64,000 bases of DNA, taken from contig NZ_FTNQ01000002.1 of NCBI RefSeq assembly GCF_900156455.1, positions 744,001 to 808,000 on the forward strand. Direction: 5' to 3'. Numbering within the stretch: position 1 is the first letter of the stretch; every line of letters starts with the position of its first letter. The notes beneath the pieces are model-generated. The model made no database searches. It worked only from the letters and a program-made list of their open reading frames with translations, and was not told where the DNA came from. This stretch comes from Microbacterium sp. RURRCA19A. Lineage in GTDB: Bacteria; Actinomycetota; Actinomycetes; Actinomycetales; Microbacteriaceae. Positions 8,413-15,779 of the stretch are shown here, piece after piece. The position numbers and the translations under genes are program-made.

Positions 8413-9758
8413 GACCGACCGCCGAACATGCCGAGCAGCTCGGCGTAGATGCCCAGGGTTCCGACGAGCAGCGGGATGAGCGCCACCACCGACAGCGTCT
8501 CGAGGACGTTGCCGAGACCCCTCAGCCGAGCGCGCACGTGCGGACGCGGCTGCACGAGCACCATCGTCGCGAGGAGGATCGCCACGACGACGGCGGCCCC
8601 CGCTCCGATCCAGCCCAGTCCCCCGACCAGCAGCACCGCGAGTCCGGCCGCGGCGATCGCGCCCGCGGCCGCCCACAGCAACCAGCCCTGCCAGCGCAGC
8701 GGGAACGCGCGGGTGCGCAGCGCCGCGATCAGGAAGAACGCCAGGGCGAGCAGCTCGGTCCAGATCGTGCCCGAGAGTGCGAGCACGACACCGGTCACAC
8801 CCAGAACGGATGCCACGGCCCCCACGCTCCACGTCAGCGCCGCGTACGCCTCGTCGATCGCGGCGAACGCGCGCGGCCGGGCGGGCGGCGACCCCGCGGC
8901 CGCGCGCTGGTCGAGGTCGGTCAGCCCCGCCGAGGAGAGCGCGATCCAGGGCAGTGGGCCGGTGGCGAATGCGGCGACGACGCCGGCGACGGCCGACGCC
9001 GACACGGCATCCACCCCCGCCAGCAGGAGTCCGAGGAGGATCGACGCGAGCACGGCACCCAGCGCCCCACCCGCCGCGGCACCGCGGCGGCGGTGCGCCA
9101 CCCCGACGCCGAGCAGGGCGACGGTGGCTCCGGTCGCCAGGGCTGCGGCGATACCGGTGAGGATCGCGGCGTCGACCGCGCGGCCGGTCGACGACAGCGC
9201 GCCGATCGTGGCGCTGCCGATCGGGAGCGCGAGACCGGCGGCCGCGGCCGACACACAGGTCGAAAGGCGCCGGAGACCGCCGAGGCCGAGTCCCGTGCCG
9301 ATGACCGCGAGGACCACGGCGGTCGTGAGGAGCGCGAACGCCGAGAGCGTCGGCGACGACCAGGGCGACAGCCATCCCGCGAGCGCGAACGCCCCGGCGA
9401 TGCCCGCCGCCCCGGCGACGGTGCGCGACCGCTCGTCCCAACGGTCGGGTCGGGCGTCGTGCGCGTCGGCGGCGGCGTCGGTGACGTCGATCACGACGGG
9501 CGGCGGGGGTGCGGCATCCAGACGGACCAGGCGCACGAGAGTGCCGTCGGGCAGGTCGAGCTGCTGCGGGGTGAGGGCGATGTCGATCTGCTCGCCGTCG
9601 GGGGCGATGACCGCGAGCGGCCGGGCGACGGTTCCGGCGGTCTCGCCGAGCAGGTCGAGCAGACGCGGGATCGCCGCGCCCACGGGCTCGCCGCTCGGGA
9701 CGACGACCTCGGCCCGGCGTTCGGATCCCGCGACGGTCAGACGGGTGTAGATGCTCAC
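8409..9758 (-). CDS. eccD: T7SS membrane channel subunit EccD
   Basis: 449 residues from a GTG start that overlaps the upstream stop (GTGA). Residues 1-85 form a ubiquitin-like domain (SIYTRLTVAG start, ALTPQQLDLPDGTLVRLVRL). After a short linker come about eleven hydrophobic segments rich in Ala, Leu, Gly and Val. This two-part layout is that of EccD/Snm4, the largest membrane part of the T7SS pore. Translationally coupled to its neighbours on both sides. Confidence 0.88.
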   Translation of the reverse strand: MSIYTRLTVAGSERRAEVVVPSGEPVGAAIPRLLDLLGETAGTVARPLAVIAPDGEQIDIALTPQQLDLPDGTLVRLVRLDAAPPPPVVIDVTDAAADAHDARPDRWDERSRTVAGAAGIAGAFALAGWLSPWSSPTLSAFALLTTAVVLAVIGTGLGLGGLRRLSTCVSAAAAGLALPIGSATIGALSSTGRAVDAAILTGIAAALATGATVALLGVGVAHRRRGAAAGGALGAVLASILLGLLLAGVDAVSASAVAGVVAAFATGPLPWIALSSAGLTDLDQRAAAGSPPARPRAFAAIDEAYAALTWSVGAVASVLGVTGVVLALSGTIWTELLALAFFLIAALRTRAFPLRWQGWLLWAAAGAIAAAGLAVLLVGGLGWIGAGAAVVVAILLATMVLVQPRPHVRARLRGLGNVLETLSVVALIPLLVGTLGIYAELLGMFGGRS

Positions 9759-10015
9759 GGGGTCACGGCTCCGGTGGGGGTCTGGACGGTCGAGGACGCC
9801 TGCTGGGCGCGCTCGGTCAGCAACTGCGAGACGAACGAGACGCCGACGCACGCGGCGCACGCGATCGCGGCCACCACGATCGATCCCATCAGGCGCTTCA
9901 TGTGGTCGTTGACGGTGCGGCGTTCGCCGATGTGGCCGTAGACGAGGGCGGCACCCAGGCGCATGCGCTGGATCTTCGCCTGCTCGATGAGGACGGTGTC
10001 CCGCTGGTCGGGCAT
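9755..10015 (-). CDS. Single-pass mini-protein resembling only the N-terminus of EccB
   Basis: 86 residues. An N-terminal cytosolic part (MPDQRDTVLIEQAKIQRMRL, then ALVYG and an Arg pair) leads to one transmembrane helix (GSIVVAAIACAACVGVSFV) and a short Thr/Gln-rich tail. The spacing of MPxxRD, a helix ending in ALVxG and the helix starting GSIV resembles the first 80 residues of EccB, but the large extracytoplasmic core of EccB is missing. It could be a reduced EccB or an unrelated single-pass subunit. It is coupled by TGATG to the gene above and GTGA to eccD. Confidence 0.55.
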   Translation of the reverse strand: MPDQRDTVLIEQAKIQRMRLGAALVYGHIGERRTVNDHMKRLMGSIVVAAIACAACVGVSFVSQLLTERAQQASSTVQTPTGAVTP

Positions 10016-11088
10016 CAGCGCACTCCTTCCGATACGCGCAGCTGCGCGCGTACGTGCGGGGCGAGGTTCAGCAGCTCGCCGAGGCGTTCGGGGTCGAGGG
10101 ACGAGAGGACGTCATTGAGCCGCCCCCACCCGCCGCCGTCCGTCGAACCGAGAGGAAGCAGAACCCCGGGGAGGCGCGGGCTGCCGACGGTGGTGCCGCC
10201 GACCGCGTCGATCCAGCGCTTCGCGTCGATGCCCAGAGCGCGGATGCCGACGGGCCCGATGAGCAGGGCGAGGGGTTCGGGCTGCGGGGATGCCGTCGCC
10301 CGACGCGCGAGATCGGGTGCGCCGATCGCGGCGAAGGAGATGCCGATGAGGGGGAGGCCGACGGTGGCGGCACGGGCCAGCAGCTCGCGCGCCTCCGCCG
10401 TCGCGGTCTGGCCGGTCTCGCGGCCTACGCCCGGAACCGCCGCCCAGACACGGGTCGTCTCTTCCAGACCCTCGCTCGTGCGGCCGACCTGCACGGTCGA
10501 GAGCACCGCGCGGTCACCGCTGCCGACCGCGACCCAGTGACTGTCGAGGGGGATGCGCCGCCGTGACCGCTCGGTCAGATCGTCGCGGTCCCACGAGGCG
10601 AGCAGCGGCTCCACCGCGCCCCACGCCGTCGGCTCGGCCCCGCTGAACAGGGCGACCGCCGCTTCGGCGACGCCGCCGAGACGGACCGGCCGCGAGACGC
10701 GATGCCGCGTCGACACCGTCGCCACGACCTGCAGAGTGGATGCCACCTGCGCGCGCACGAAGAGCGGATGGACGTTGTCGGTGGTCGGCGCACCGGCGGT
10801 CAGCACGCCGGCCGGTTCGGCGAGCCGGACTCCGCTGCGGGCGTCGTAGAACCCGTCGGTGCGCGTGCGGACGACCCAGTGCCCCTGGACGGCGGACAGC
10901 ACCTGCGCGAGCGGTGGCGTCATGCGCGAGAACTCGCCCGACACGATGATCGGGCGCAGCCCCTGGCTCGCGGTCTTGTGCAGGAAGTCGCTCATGGCCG
11001 TCGTCAGGGCGACGATCGGCGCGCGCGTCTCGGTGCCGGCCCACCCGGGCCCGGCCGCATCGAGGAGAGGGTGGGCGACGGTGCTCAT
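10015..11088 (-). CDS. DUF6177-like T7SS-associated protein
   Basis: 357 residues, soluble, without obvious enzyme motifs. Notable segments are a GWAGTETRAPIVAL start, a LRPIIVSGEFSRMT strand and a C-terminal LDPERLGELLNLAPHVRAQL. From memory this resembles proteins labelled DUF6177 found with EccC/EccD loci in Microbacteriaceae; I cannot verify the family. The start overlaps the FHA gene stop (ATGA). Role unknown; the constant neighbourhood suggests a cytosolic component or regulator of secretion. Confidence 0.6.
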   Translation of the reverse strand: MSTVAHPLLDAAGPGWAGTETRAPIVALTTAMSDFLHKTASQGLRPIIVSGEFSRMTPPLAQVLSAVQGHWVVRTRTDGFYDARSGVRLAEPAGVLTAGAPTTDNVHPLFVRAQVASTLQVVATVSTRHRVSRPVRLGGVAEAAVALFSGAEPTAWGAVEPLLASWDRDDLTERSRRRIPLDSHWVAVGSGDRAVLSTVQVGRTSEGLEETTRVWAAVPGVGRETGQTATAEARELLARAATVGLPLIGISFAAIGAPDLARRATASPQPEPLALLIGPVGIRALGIDAKRWIDAVGGTTVGSPRLPGVLLPLGSTDGGGWGRLNDVLSSLDPERLGELLNLAPHVRAQLRVSEGVR

Positions 11089-11855
11089 GCGGCATCCCGG
11101 ACGGTCAGGGTGCGGTCACCGATCTCGAGGACGACATCGGCGGGCACGGGCGTGCGCTGGTGGGGGAGGAGAGGGGTCGACGCTCCCGCGCCGCGGACGA
11201 ACGTGCCGTTGGTCGAACCGAGGTCGGTGACCCACATCTGGCGTCCATCCCACTCCAGGCGCACGTGCGACTTGGACAGCGTGCGCGACATGTCGGCCCA
11301 GCGGTACACCTCCGCCGGAGCGTCGGCGGGTGCCGAAGGGTCGCGGCCGAGGACCAGCGCGGTGTCGAGCGTGAGCCGCTCACCCGAATCGAGCAGCAGC
11401 GTCGGTACCGCGCCGCGACGGGCGCGGCCCGGCGCCGCGGGGACGGCCTCGGGGAACTGGAACGCCGCGATCGCCGGGGCGAACGGGTCGCGGCCCCGCC
11501 GGAGGTCGAACATCGCGAGCTTGCCGGATGCCAGTGCCCACAGGGCTGTGGTCCCTGCGGCAGCGCCGGTCGTACGGCGCACGATCCGCGCGTCCACGGT
11601 GGCGGCGCCGAGTGTGCGCCCCGTGCGGCCGAGGAGCCACACCGCGACGGCGAGCAGCGCCACCGCCGCGAGAACGAAGATCCAGCCGAGAGCGGGTTGG
11701 CCGGCCACCACGACGATGATTCCGGCCGTCAGCAGTGCGACAGGCATGACGACATCGAGCGCCACGGTCGCGACGATCTTGCCCCCACGGGCCCGCTCGG
11801 CGAACACGAGCGGATCGACGTCGGCCAGGCGCAGCGGATCGTGCGTGCTCGTCAT
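11085..11855 (-). CDS. Membrane protein with cytosolic FHA domain, first gene of T7SS operon
   Basis: 256 residues. Two hydrophobic segments (about residues 28-75) precede a middle region and an FHA domain at roughly 165-250, with the phosphothreonine-binding motifs TLSKSHVRLEW and LGSTNGTFV. FHA domains read Ser/Thr phosphorylation, and FHA partners are known for T7SS, so secretion may be under kinase control; no kinase lies in the window. Start ATG with a strong ribosome site (GAGGGAGGGGG). It heads seven coupled genes running down to 3079. Confidence 0.85.
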   Translation of the reverse strand: MTSTHDPLRLADVDPLVFAERARGGKIVATVALDVVMPVALLTAGIIVVVAGQPALGWIFVLAAVALLAVAVWLLGRTGRTLGAATVDARIVRRTTGAAAGTTALWALASGKLAMFDLRRGRDPFAPAIAAFQFPEAVPAAPGRARRGAVPTLLLDSGERLTLDTALVLGRDPSAPADAPAEVYRWADMSRTLSKSHVRLEWDGRQMWVTDLGSTNGTFVRGAGASTPLLPHQRTPVPADVVLEIGDRTLTVRDAA

Positions 11856-11878
11856 CGGGCCCCCTCCCTCGACCTTCC

Positions 11879-11884
11879 ACCCTA
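11879..11884 (-). promoter_or_regulatory. Probable -10 element of the T7SS operon
   Basis: TAGGGT on the minus strand, 23 bases before the start codon of the FHA gene, leaving a short leader that holds the strong ribosome site. No clear -35 box. Confidence 0.4.
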
Positions 11885-11966
11885 TGCGGGACGCTTCCGC
11901 GGCGCCGAGAAGGGCCGTCCCTTGCGTGGATAACCCGCGGGGCGGCAGAATTACCGGCTCACCGGC

Positions 11967-12494
11967 TCACCGGCGCGTCAGCGGGACGTATTCGCGTCGC
12001 GCGACCATCGCGAAGACCTCCTGGGCCGCTTCCGGGGAGATCTCCTCGATGTCGGCATCCAGGGGAAATCGGACCGCGCGGTCGAGCACCCCTCTCGAAT
12101 CGGGATGCCAGGTGTCGACGGCGACGAGCATCTCGTCGACCGGCCCGCTCCCGGTCTGCTGTCTCCGGAACAGTCGTGCCGGGACGAGTCGCCCGTCTAC
12201 GCGGCGTTCCTGGACGAAGTAGCGGGGCGCCTCCTCGTGCCGGATCTTCTCGCGCCACGCCGCGATGCTGTTCATCGAGCGGAGTCGCGACAGGAAGTTC
12301 TCGAGCGCCGGACCTTCCTCCGTGAACTCGCGGCGGCCCTGCGGGGTGGCGCGCTCATCCGTCGCGAAGACGACCCAGCCGTCCGCGGTCCGCTGGATCG
12401 CCACGACGTCGGTCGCGTTCGTGGCGTCCTCGAACCACCGGTAGTCGCGGAGGCCCTCGGTGCGGATAGCCGCGAGTGTCTCTTCGGGGATCAT
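11967..12494 (-). CDS. Immunity-type protein with shared C-terminal domain (copy 1)
   Basis: 175 residues, soluble, ATG preceded by GGAGG. Residues 30-75 (GWVVFATDERATPQGRREFT) resemble the separate 85-residue protein at 13949-14206. Residues 95-175 (RYFVQERRVDGRLVPARLFR to REYVPLTRR) match the C-termini of the proteins at 13296 and 15780. The shared domain has FPLDADIEEISPEAAQEVF and ends in YVPL. I recognise no named family. Position in a run of immunity-type genes suggests protection against a T7SS toxin or a paralogue. Confidence 0.65.
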   Translation of the reverse strand: MIPEETLAAIRTEGLRDYRWFEDATNATDVVAIQRTADGWVVFATDERATPQGRREFTEEGPALENFLSRLRSMNSIAAWREKIRHEEAPRYFVQERRVDGRLVPARLFRRQQTGSGPVDEMLVAVDTWHPDSRGVLDRAVRFPLDADIEEISPEAAQEVFAMVARREYVPLTRR

Positions 12495-12522
12495 GGGGCC
12501 TCCGGGGTCGACGACGGTTCAG

Positions 12523-12714
12523 TCATTCCCGCACCAGGGGGAGCTGTGTCGTTTCCACGCGCACGTTCTCGACCTCGTCCGGCGACACCAGTGCTGACCA
12601 TCCGTCGTTCTGGTTGCCCCTGAGTCCCGCCGCGAGAGCGGTCGCAGGCTCGTCATCGTCATATCGGATCATGACCATTCCACGACGGGGGCCGCGCCCG
12701 ACGCGGTCGTCGAT
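12523..12714 (-). pseudogene. 3' fragment of the effector's immunity-gene family
   Basis: The last 60 or so codons read GRGPRRGMVMIRY, then GLRGNQNDGWSALVSPDEVE and VETTQLPLV before the stop. They closely match the C-terminus of the protein at 17318-17746 (GLERGMVMVWY, GNQNDGWSALVSPDEIE, VETTRLPMV). The N-terminal 80 residues of that family are missing; the frame upstream is unrelated and overlaps the 5' end of the plus-strand gene at 12724. Hence a truncated relict rather than a working gene. Confidence 0.65.
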
Positions 12715-12723
12715 GATGGAACG

Positions 12724-13155
12724 GTGATCGATACCGAGCTGCTCGACCAATGCGCCGCGCGTGCAGGCCTGGCCTCCCAACGGCGTCCAGAGGCTCAAAT
12801 GGTCTGGGGCGACATCGAAGTCGCTTTCGGAATACGCGAAAAGGATGACCGCTTCGAGGTGATCTCCGCCAACCGCGGGCATTGGGTCGTGGACGGCGTC
12901 ACGTCGTCGCGAGACTCCGCCGTCGCGGTGCTCCTCGTGCGATTCGGTCAGCTCTGGCGATCGTTCAATGGTTTGCATGATCCCTTCCCGGTGGGTCCTG
13001 CGGCCGGCTCGCGGGTCAGCCCCGTCGCCGACGGTCATCTCGCTGAGGTGAACGGGGAACGGGGGGTCTTCCGATGTGAAGACGATGCCCGCGTGTTCAC
13101 GTACGTCGCCGATCGACCCCATGACGACATCGTTGCGCTGATGGCGACGCATTGA
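12724..13155 (+). CDS. Imm61-like immunity protein (copy 1)
   Basis: 143 residues, GTG start. Layout: LLDQCAARAGL near the start, WGDIEVAFGIR, and in the middle LLVRFGQLWRSFNGLHDPFP. The protein at 14991-15425 has the same plan (WAQRAGF, LLTRFGVLWRLGQGLQDCFP), so these are paralogues. The pattern resembles Imm61-type immunity proteins of polymorphic toxin systems; the name is a recollection without a profile search. It runs against the direction of its neighbours. Confidence 0.6.
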   Translation: MIDTELLDQCAARAGLASQRRPEAQMVWGDIEVAFGIREKDDRFEVISANRGHWVVDGVTSSRDSAVAVLLVRFGQLWRSFNGLHDPFPVGPAAGSRVSPVADGHLAEVNGERGVFRCEDDARVFTYVADRPHDDIVALMATH

Positions 13156-13295
13156 CGCCCCGCTCAGTGCTCGCTCCGCGTCGGGTTGGGTCGTCGACGT
13201 TATGGACCGCAGTCGTTTCACAGCGGGCCTGTTCGTGCCGCGCGGCGACGCTGTTGCTCGAGCGGGCCGAATCGCGGTGAGCGCCTCTTCAGCGG

Positions 13296-13952
13296 TCACG
13301 GGACCTCCTCGCTCCGCTCCCTACCCTCTGTCGGCGCGGGTCCGCGATGTGATCGGAACGGCACGTACCGCCGCGCACGCGCCATGTCCTCGAATTCCGC
13401 AGCCTCATCGGCAGTCACCTGTTCGAGATCGGACTCGAGCGGGAAAGCGAGGGCGTTCGCGATCCCGCGACGCGAATCCGGCTGCCAATTGCCGACGTCC
13501 TTGAGGACCTCATCGACCGGCCGGCCGTCGACCGTGCGGCGTCGAAAGAGCGAGATCGGGGTCGGCGTTGCGCCTTCCCCGCCGTAGCGGACGAAGTAGC
13601 GCGGCACGTCGATGCCCGACTCGACGCCGAGCCACCTCAGATTGAAGAACCACCGGGATGCCAAGGCATCCACGGCATCCGGCGAAAGGTCGGGCCGGGC
13701 GGCCCGCAGACGTTGCTTGTAGAGCGCCGCTCCGCCGTCGTGACTCGCGGAGAGATCCGTGACTTCGAGCCGGTCGGAGGCGTCGATCGCCTCGTGGACC
13801 CCGCGGAGGAGAACGGCGGCGTCGGCATCCTCATGCTGTGCGAGGTTCACCACCGCACCCTCGTCTGCCTCGGGCATGTGTGCGCGGCTCCAACCCAGAT
13901 ACGCGACGACGGCCGCCGAGAGGAGATCGTCGAGGGGCGGGGGAAGAGTCAC
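13296..13952 (-). CDS. Immunity-type protein with shared C-terminal domain (copy 2)
   Basis: 218 residues from a GTG that overlaps the stop above (GTGA). A helical N-terminal half (LLSAAVVAYLGWSRAHMPEA, ALASRWFFNLRWLGVE) is unlike copies 1 and 3. Residues from about 115 (VPRYFVRYG, PISLFRRRTVDGRPVDEVL, DVGNWQPDSRRG, FPLESDLEQVTADEAAEF, RYVPF) match the C-terminal domain of the proteins at 11967 and 15780. A hydrophilic 15-residue tail is extra. Function unknown; immunity role inferred from context. Confidence 0.6.
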   Translation of the reverse strand: MTLPPPLDDLLSAAVVAYLGWSRAHMPEADEGAVVNLAQHEDADAAVLLRGVHEAIDASDRLEVTDLSASHDGGAALYKQRLRAARPDLSPDAVDALASRWFFNLRWLGVESGIDVPRYFVRYGGEGATPTPISLFRRRTVDGRPVDEVLKDVGNWQPDSRRGIANALAFPLESDLEQVTADEAAEFEDMARARRYVPFRSHRGPAPTEGRERSEEVP

Positions 13953-14206
13953 CGTCGAAACTCCGCGAGGTCCCGAAGGAATCGAAGGCCGTTCACTGCA
14001 TCATCGAGAGCCTCTGGTTGAGCAGTGAAGGTTCTGCGGGTCGTGGTGATCACCGCAGCCCTCTCGTCGGTGTGCAAGGTCACCCAGCGCGGGCCGTCCT
14101 GGAACACGCAGACCTTCGAAGAAGTAGTGCCGAGGGGTGCACCTTCGTGGAGGAACCTGCGGAGACGCTCTTTCTCCAGGACGTCGTAGAAATCATCGAT
14201 CTGCAT
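13949..14206 (-). CDS. 85-residue protein like the N-terminal half of copy 1
   Basis: Starts MQIDDFYDVLEKERLRRF and contains VTLHTDERAAVITTTRRTFT, which aligns with VVFATDERATPQGRREFT in the protein at 11967. Its start lies 14 bases inside the Imm35-like gene and its stop overlaps the start of the 218-residue gene. So the two halves that are one protein at 11967 are two adjacent, coupled genes here. Unknown function. Confidence 0.6.
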   Translation of the reverse strand: MQIDDFYDVLEKERLRRFLHEGAPLGTTSSKVCVFQDGPRWVTLHTDERAAVITTTRRTFTAQPEALDDAVNGLRFLRDLAEFRR

Positions 14207-14510
14207 CGTGCTTCATCCGCCGTATCTGAACATCGATGTCTTCCGAGGCGCTGAGCGCATACGGTGCGCCATGATCGCGGGGGACGACGATCGGCATGTT
14301 CCCCACGAGCATCTCGTCGAGATCGCCGTGCTCGACGTAGCCGCGGCCCTGGAAGTAGAAGACCCAGTTCGGCCCCGCTTCGACCGGCGGGCCGAGAATG
14401 ACCCGGGGGATGCCATCGTGCTCGGTCGAGCGGGCGAGGAAACCGATCGCGATCTCTTCCGCCTCGTGTGCGCTGAGAGGTGGCGGCGACGGGTGGTTGT
14501 CGGGCATCAT
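14193..14510 (-). CDS. Imm35-like immunity protein (copy 1)
   Basis: 105 residues. Residues 45-98 (WVFYFQGRGYVEHGDLDEML, GNMPIVVPRDHGAPYALS) fit the Imm35 pattern: an aromatic strand, a Y-x-x-x-GD segment, then L-x-GN-x-P-I-x-V. Imm35 proteins are small immunity factors linked to polymorphic toxins. A strong ribosome site (AGGAGG) sits five bases before the first of two ATGs; the start overlaps the stop of the 133-residue gene. Paralogue at 15422-15772. Confidence 0.68.
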   Translation of the reverse strand: MMPDNHPSPPPLSAHEAEEIAIGFLARSTEHDGIPRVILGPPVEAGPNWVFYFQGRGYVEHGDLDEMLVGNMPIVVPRDHGAPYALSASEDIDVQIRRMKHDADR

Positions 14511-14908
14511 GCATCCTCCTCCGCCGAAGGGTCGGTCGGTGGCTGTTGAGCAGACCAGCCGTGAGCAGCCAGGAACTTGTCCGGGATCCGCAGACGAGCA
14601 GCGGCGAGAAGGTCGTCGACCGCCTTCGCAACCTGGACGCGGCCGTGGTCGAAGTGCTCGTCCGTGAGTTTGAGGAGCGAAACGCGGCGAGACCCGTAGT
14701 CGACGCTGAAGCCCGCTCGTCCACGGTCGTATACGAAGGCAATCGGCAGGAATTCGTAAAGCGTGAACTCGAACGTGAGCCACGGCGTCGGCCTGTCCCG
14801 AATCTCGGTTACCGCGGCGTCATCGGCTGCATCTCCTCGCGAACGCAGCTCGAAGGCGAGGCTGCGTGCCAATGGCTCCATCGAATCGACGGTCTGCCCT
14901 TCGTCCAT
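14507..14908 (-). CDS. Unnamed immunity-type protein, 133 residues
   Basis: Acidic, soluble protein starting MDEGQTVDSMEPLARSLAFE, with LTFEFTLYEFLPIAFVYDRG in the middle and VQVAKAVDDLLAAARLRIPD near the end. No family recognised. ATG follows GGAGAGAAG. It is coupled to the Imm35-like gene after it and diverges from the Imm61-like gene at 14991 across 82 bases. Likely another member of the immunity set. Confidence 0.55.
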   Translation of the reverse strand: MDEGQTVDSMEPLARSLAFELRSRGDAADDAAVTEIRDRPTPWLTFEFTLYEFLPIAFVYDRGRAGFSVDYGSRRVSLLKLTDEHFDHGRVQVAKAVDDLLAAARLRIPDKFLAAHGWSAQQPPTDPSAEEDA

Positions 14909-14990
14909 GTTCCATCTTCTCTCCAATACGGACCGCCCTGTGGGTCGAACCACGGCGAGGACGCTCCGCGGCTGCAGGGATGATGGATCG

Positions 14991-15425
14991 ATGGACGATG
15001 ACAGCATCCTCGAGATGTGGGCGCAGCGGGCCGGATTCCCCAGTCCGCTGCGTCCCGGGGACGCCACCCGCGGGTGGTGGAACCCGGAGACCGCGTTGGC
15101 GGTTCGCCGAACCGCCGATTCCACGTGGCACGTGGACATCGAGAATCGCGGCTCTCGAACGACGGAGGCAGTCCTCGAAACGGAGGAGGACGCGAATCGT
15201 TTCCTCCTGACGCGGTTCGGGGTGCTCTGGCGGCTCGGCCAGGGACTCCAGGACTGTTTCCCTGTCGTAGCTGATCCCGGTGTCGTCGTCAGCGACGAAG
15301 GGTCCGTGTACTCGGTCCGGTGGAACGGTCGGAGTGCCGCAATCGCGGCTGAACGCCAGGCGATCCGATACAGCCATGTCGTCGACGAACCGCTCTCCCG
15401 CATCAGCGCACGCCTCATGGGCTAA
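14991..15425 (+). CDS. Imm61-like immunity protein (copy 2)
   Basis: 144 residues, ATG start; paralogue of the protein at 12724 with WAQRAGF, a central LLTRFGVLWRLGQGLQDCFP and a C-terminal ISARLMG. Both copies lie on the plus strand among minus-strand genes, and both have GATGAT exactly six bases before the start codon. Its TAA overlaps the TAG of the convergent Imm35-like gene within CTAA. Imm61 assignment is by resemblance only. Confidence 0.6.
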   Translation: MDDDSILEMWAQRAGFPSPLRPGDATRGWWNPETALAVRRTADSTWHVDIENRGSRTTEAVLETEEDANRFLLTRFGVLWRLGQGLQDCFPVVADPGVVVSDEGSVYSVRWNGRSAAIAAERQAIRYSHVVDEPLSRISARLMG

Positions 15426-15772
15426 TCGGCTGCGGCGAGGCGAGCCATCTGCGCATCGACGGGTTCTGCGCTCGACAGCGTGAAAACGGCGTCGCCGTTC
15501 TTCGGGATCACATAAGGGCCGTTGCCGGCCAGCGCCTGGAAGACATCGCCGTGAACGGCGAATGCCTCGGACTGATACCCCTGCACCCACCACTTCCCGT
15601 AGTCGAGCGTCTCTCCCGCGAGGACACAGCGCACGCCGCCGTGGTTCTCCGCGCATCGAAGGGCTTCGCGAACGATCTGGCGAGCGGTATCTGCGTCGAT
15701 CATTTCCCCCTTGCCGGCTGGCAGCTCTCCCGATGTTTGTGACCCGACAGGGCGATCGTCGTCTATCGACAT
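15422..15772 (-). CDS. Imm35-like immunity protein (copy 2)
   Basis: 116 residues from the ATG at 15770-15772 (a second in-frame ATG at 15703 is possible). The core WWVQGYQSEAFAVHGDVFQA and LAGNGPYVIPKNGDAVFTLS matches the Imm35 pattern and the paralogue at 14193. An N-terminal helix (ADTARQIVREALRCAE) and a C-terminal VDAQMARL are shared in style. Seven bases separate it from the gene above, so they are co-transcribed. Confidence 0.68.
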   Translation of the reverse strand: MSIDDDRPVGSQTSGELPAGKGEMIDADTARQIVREALRCAENHGGVRCVLAGETLDYGKWWVQGYQSEAFAVHGDVFQALAGNGPYVIPKNGDAVFTLSSAEPVDAQMARLAAAD

Positions 15773-15779
15773 GTCGGCC

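Noticed and set aside
12523..13299. Minus-strand frame of 258 codons as one gene
   Set aside because: Its middle is antisense to the Imm61-like gene and only its last 60 codons match a paralogue, so it is a fragment plus non-coding frame.
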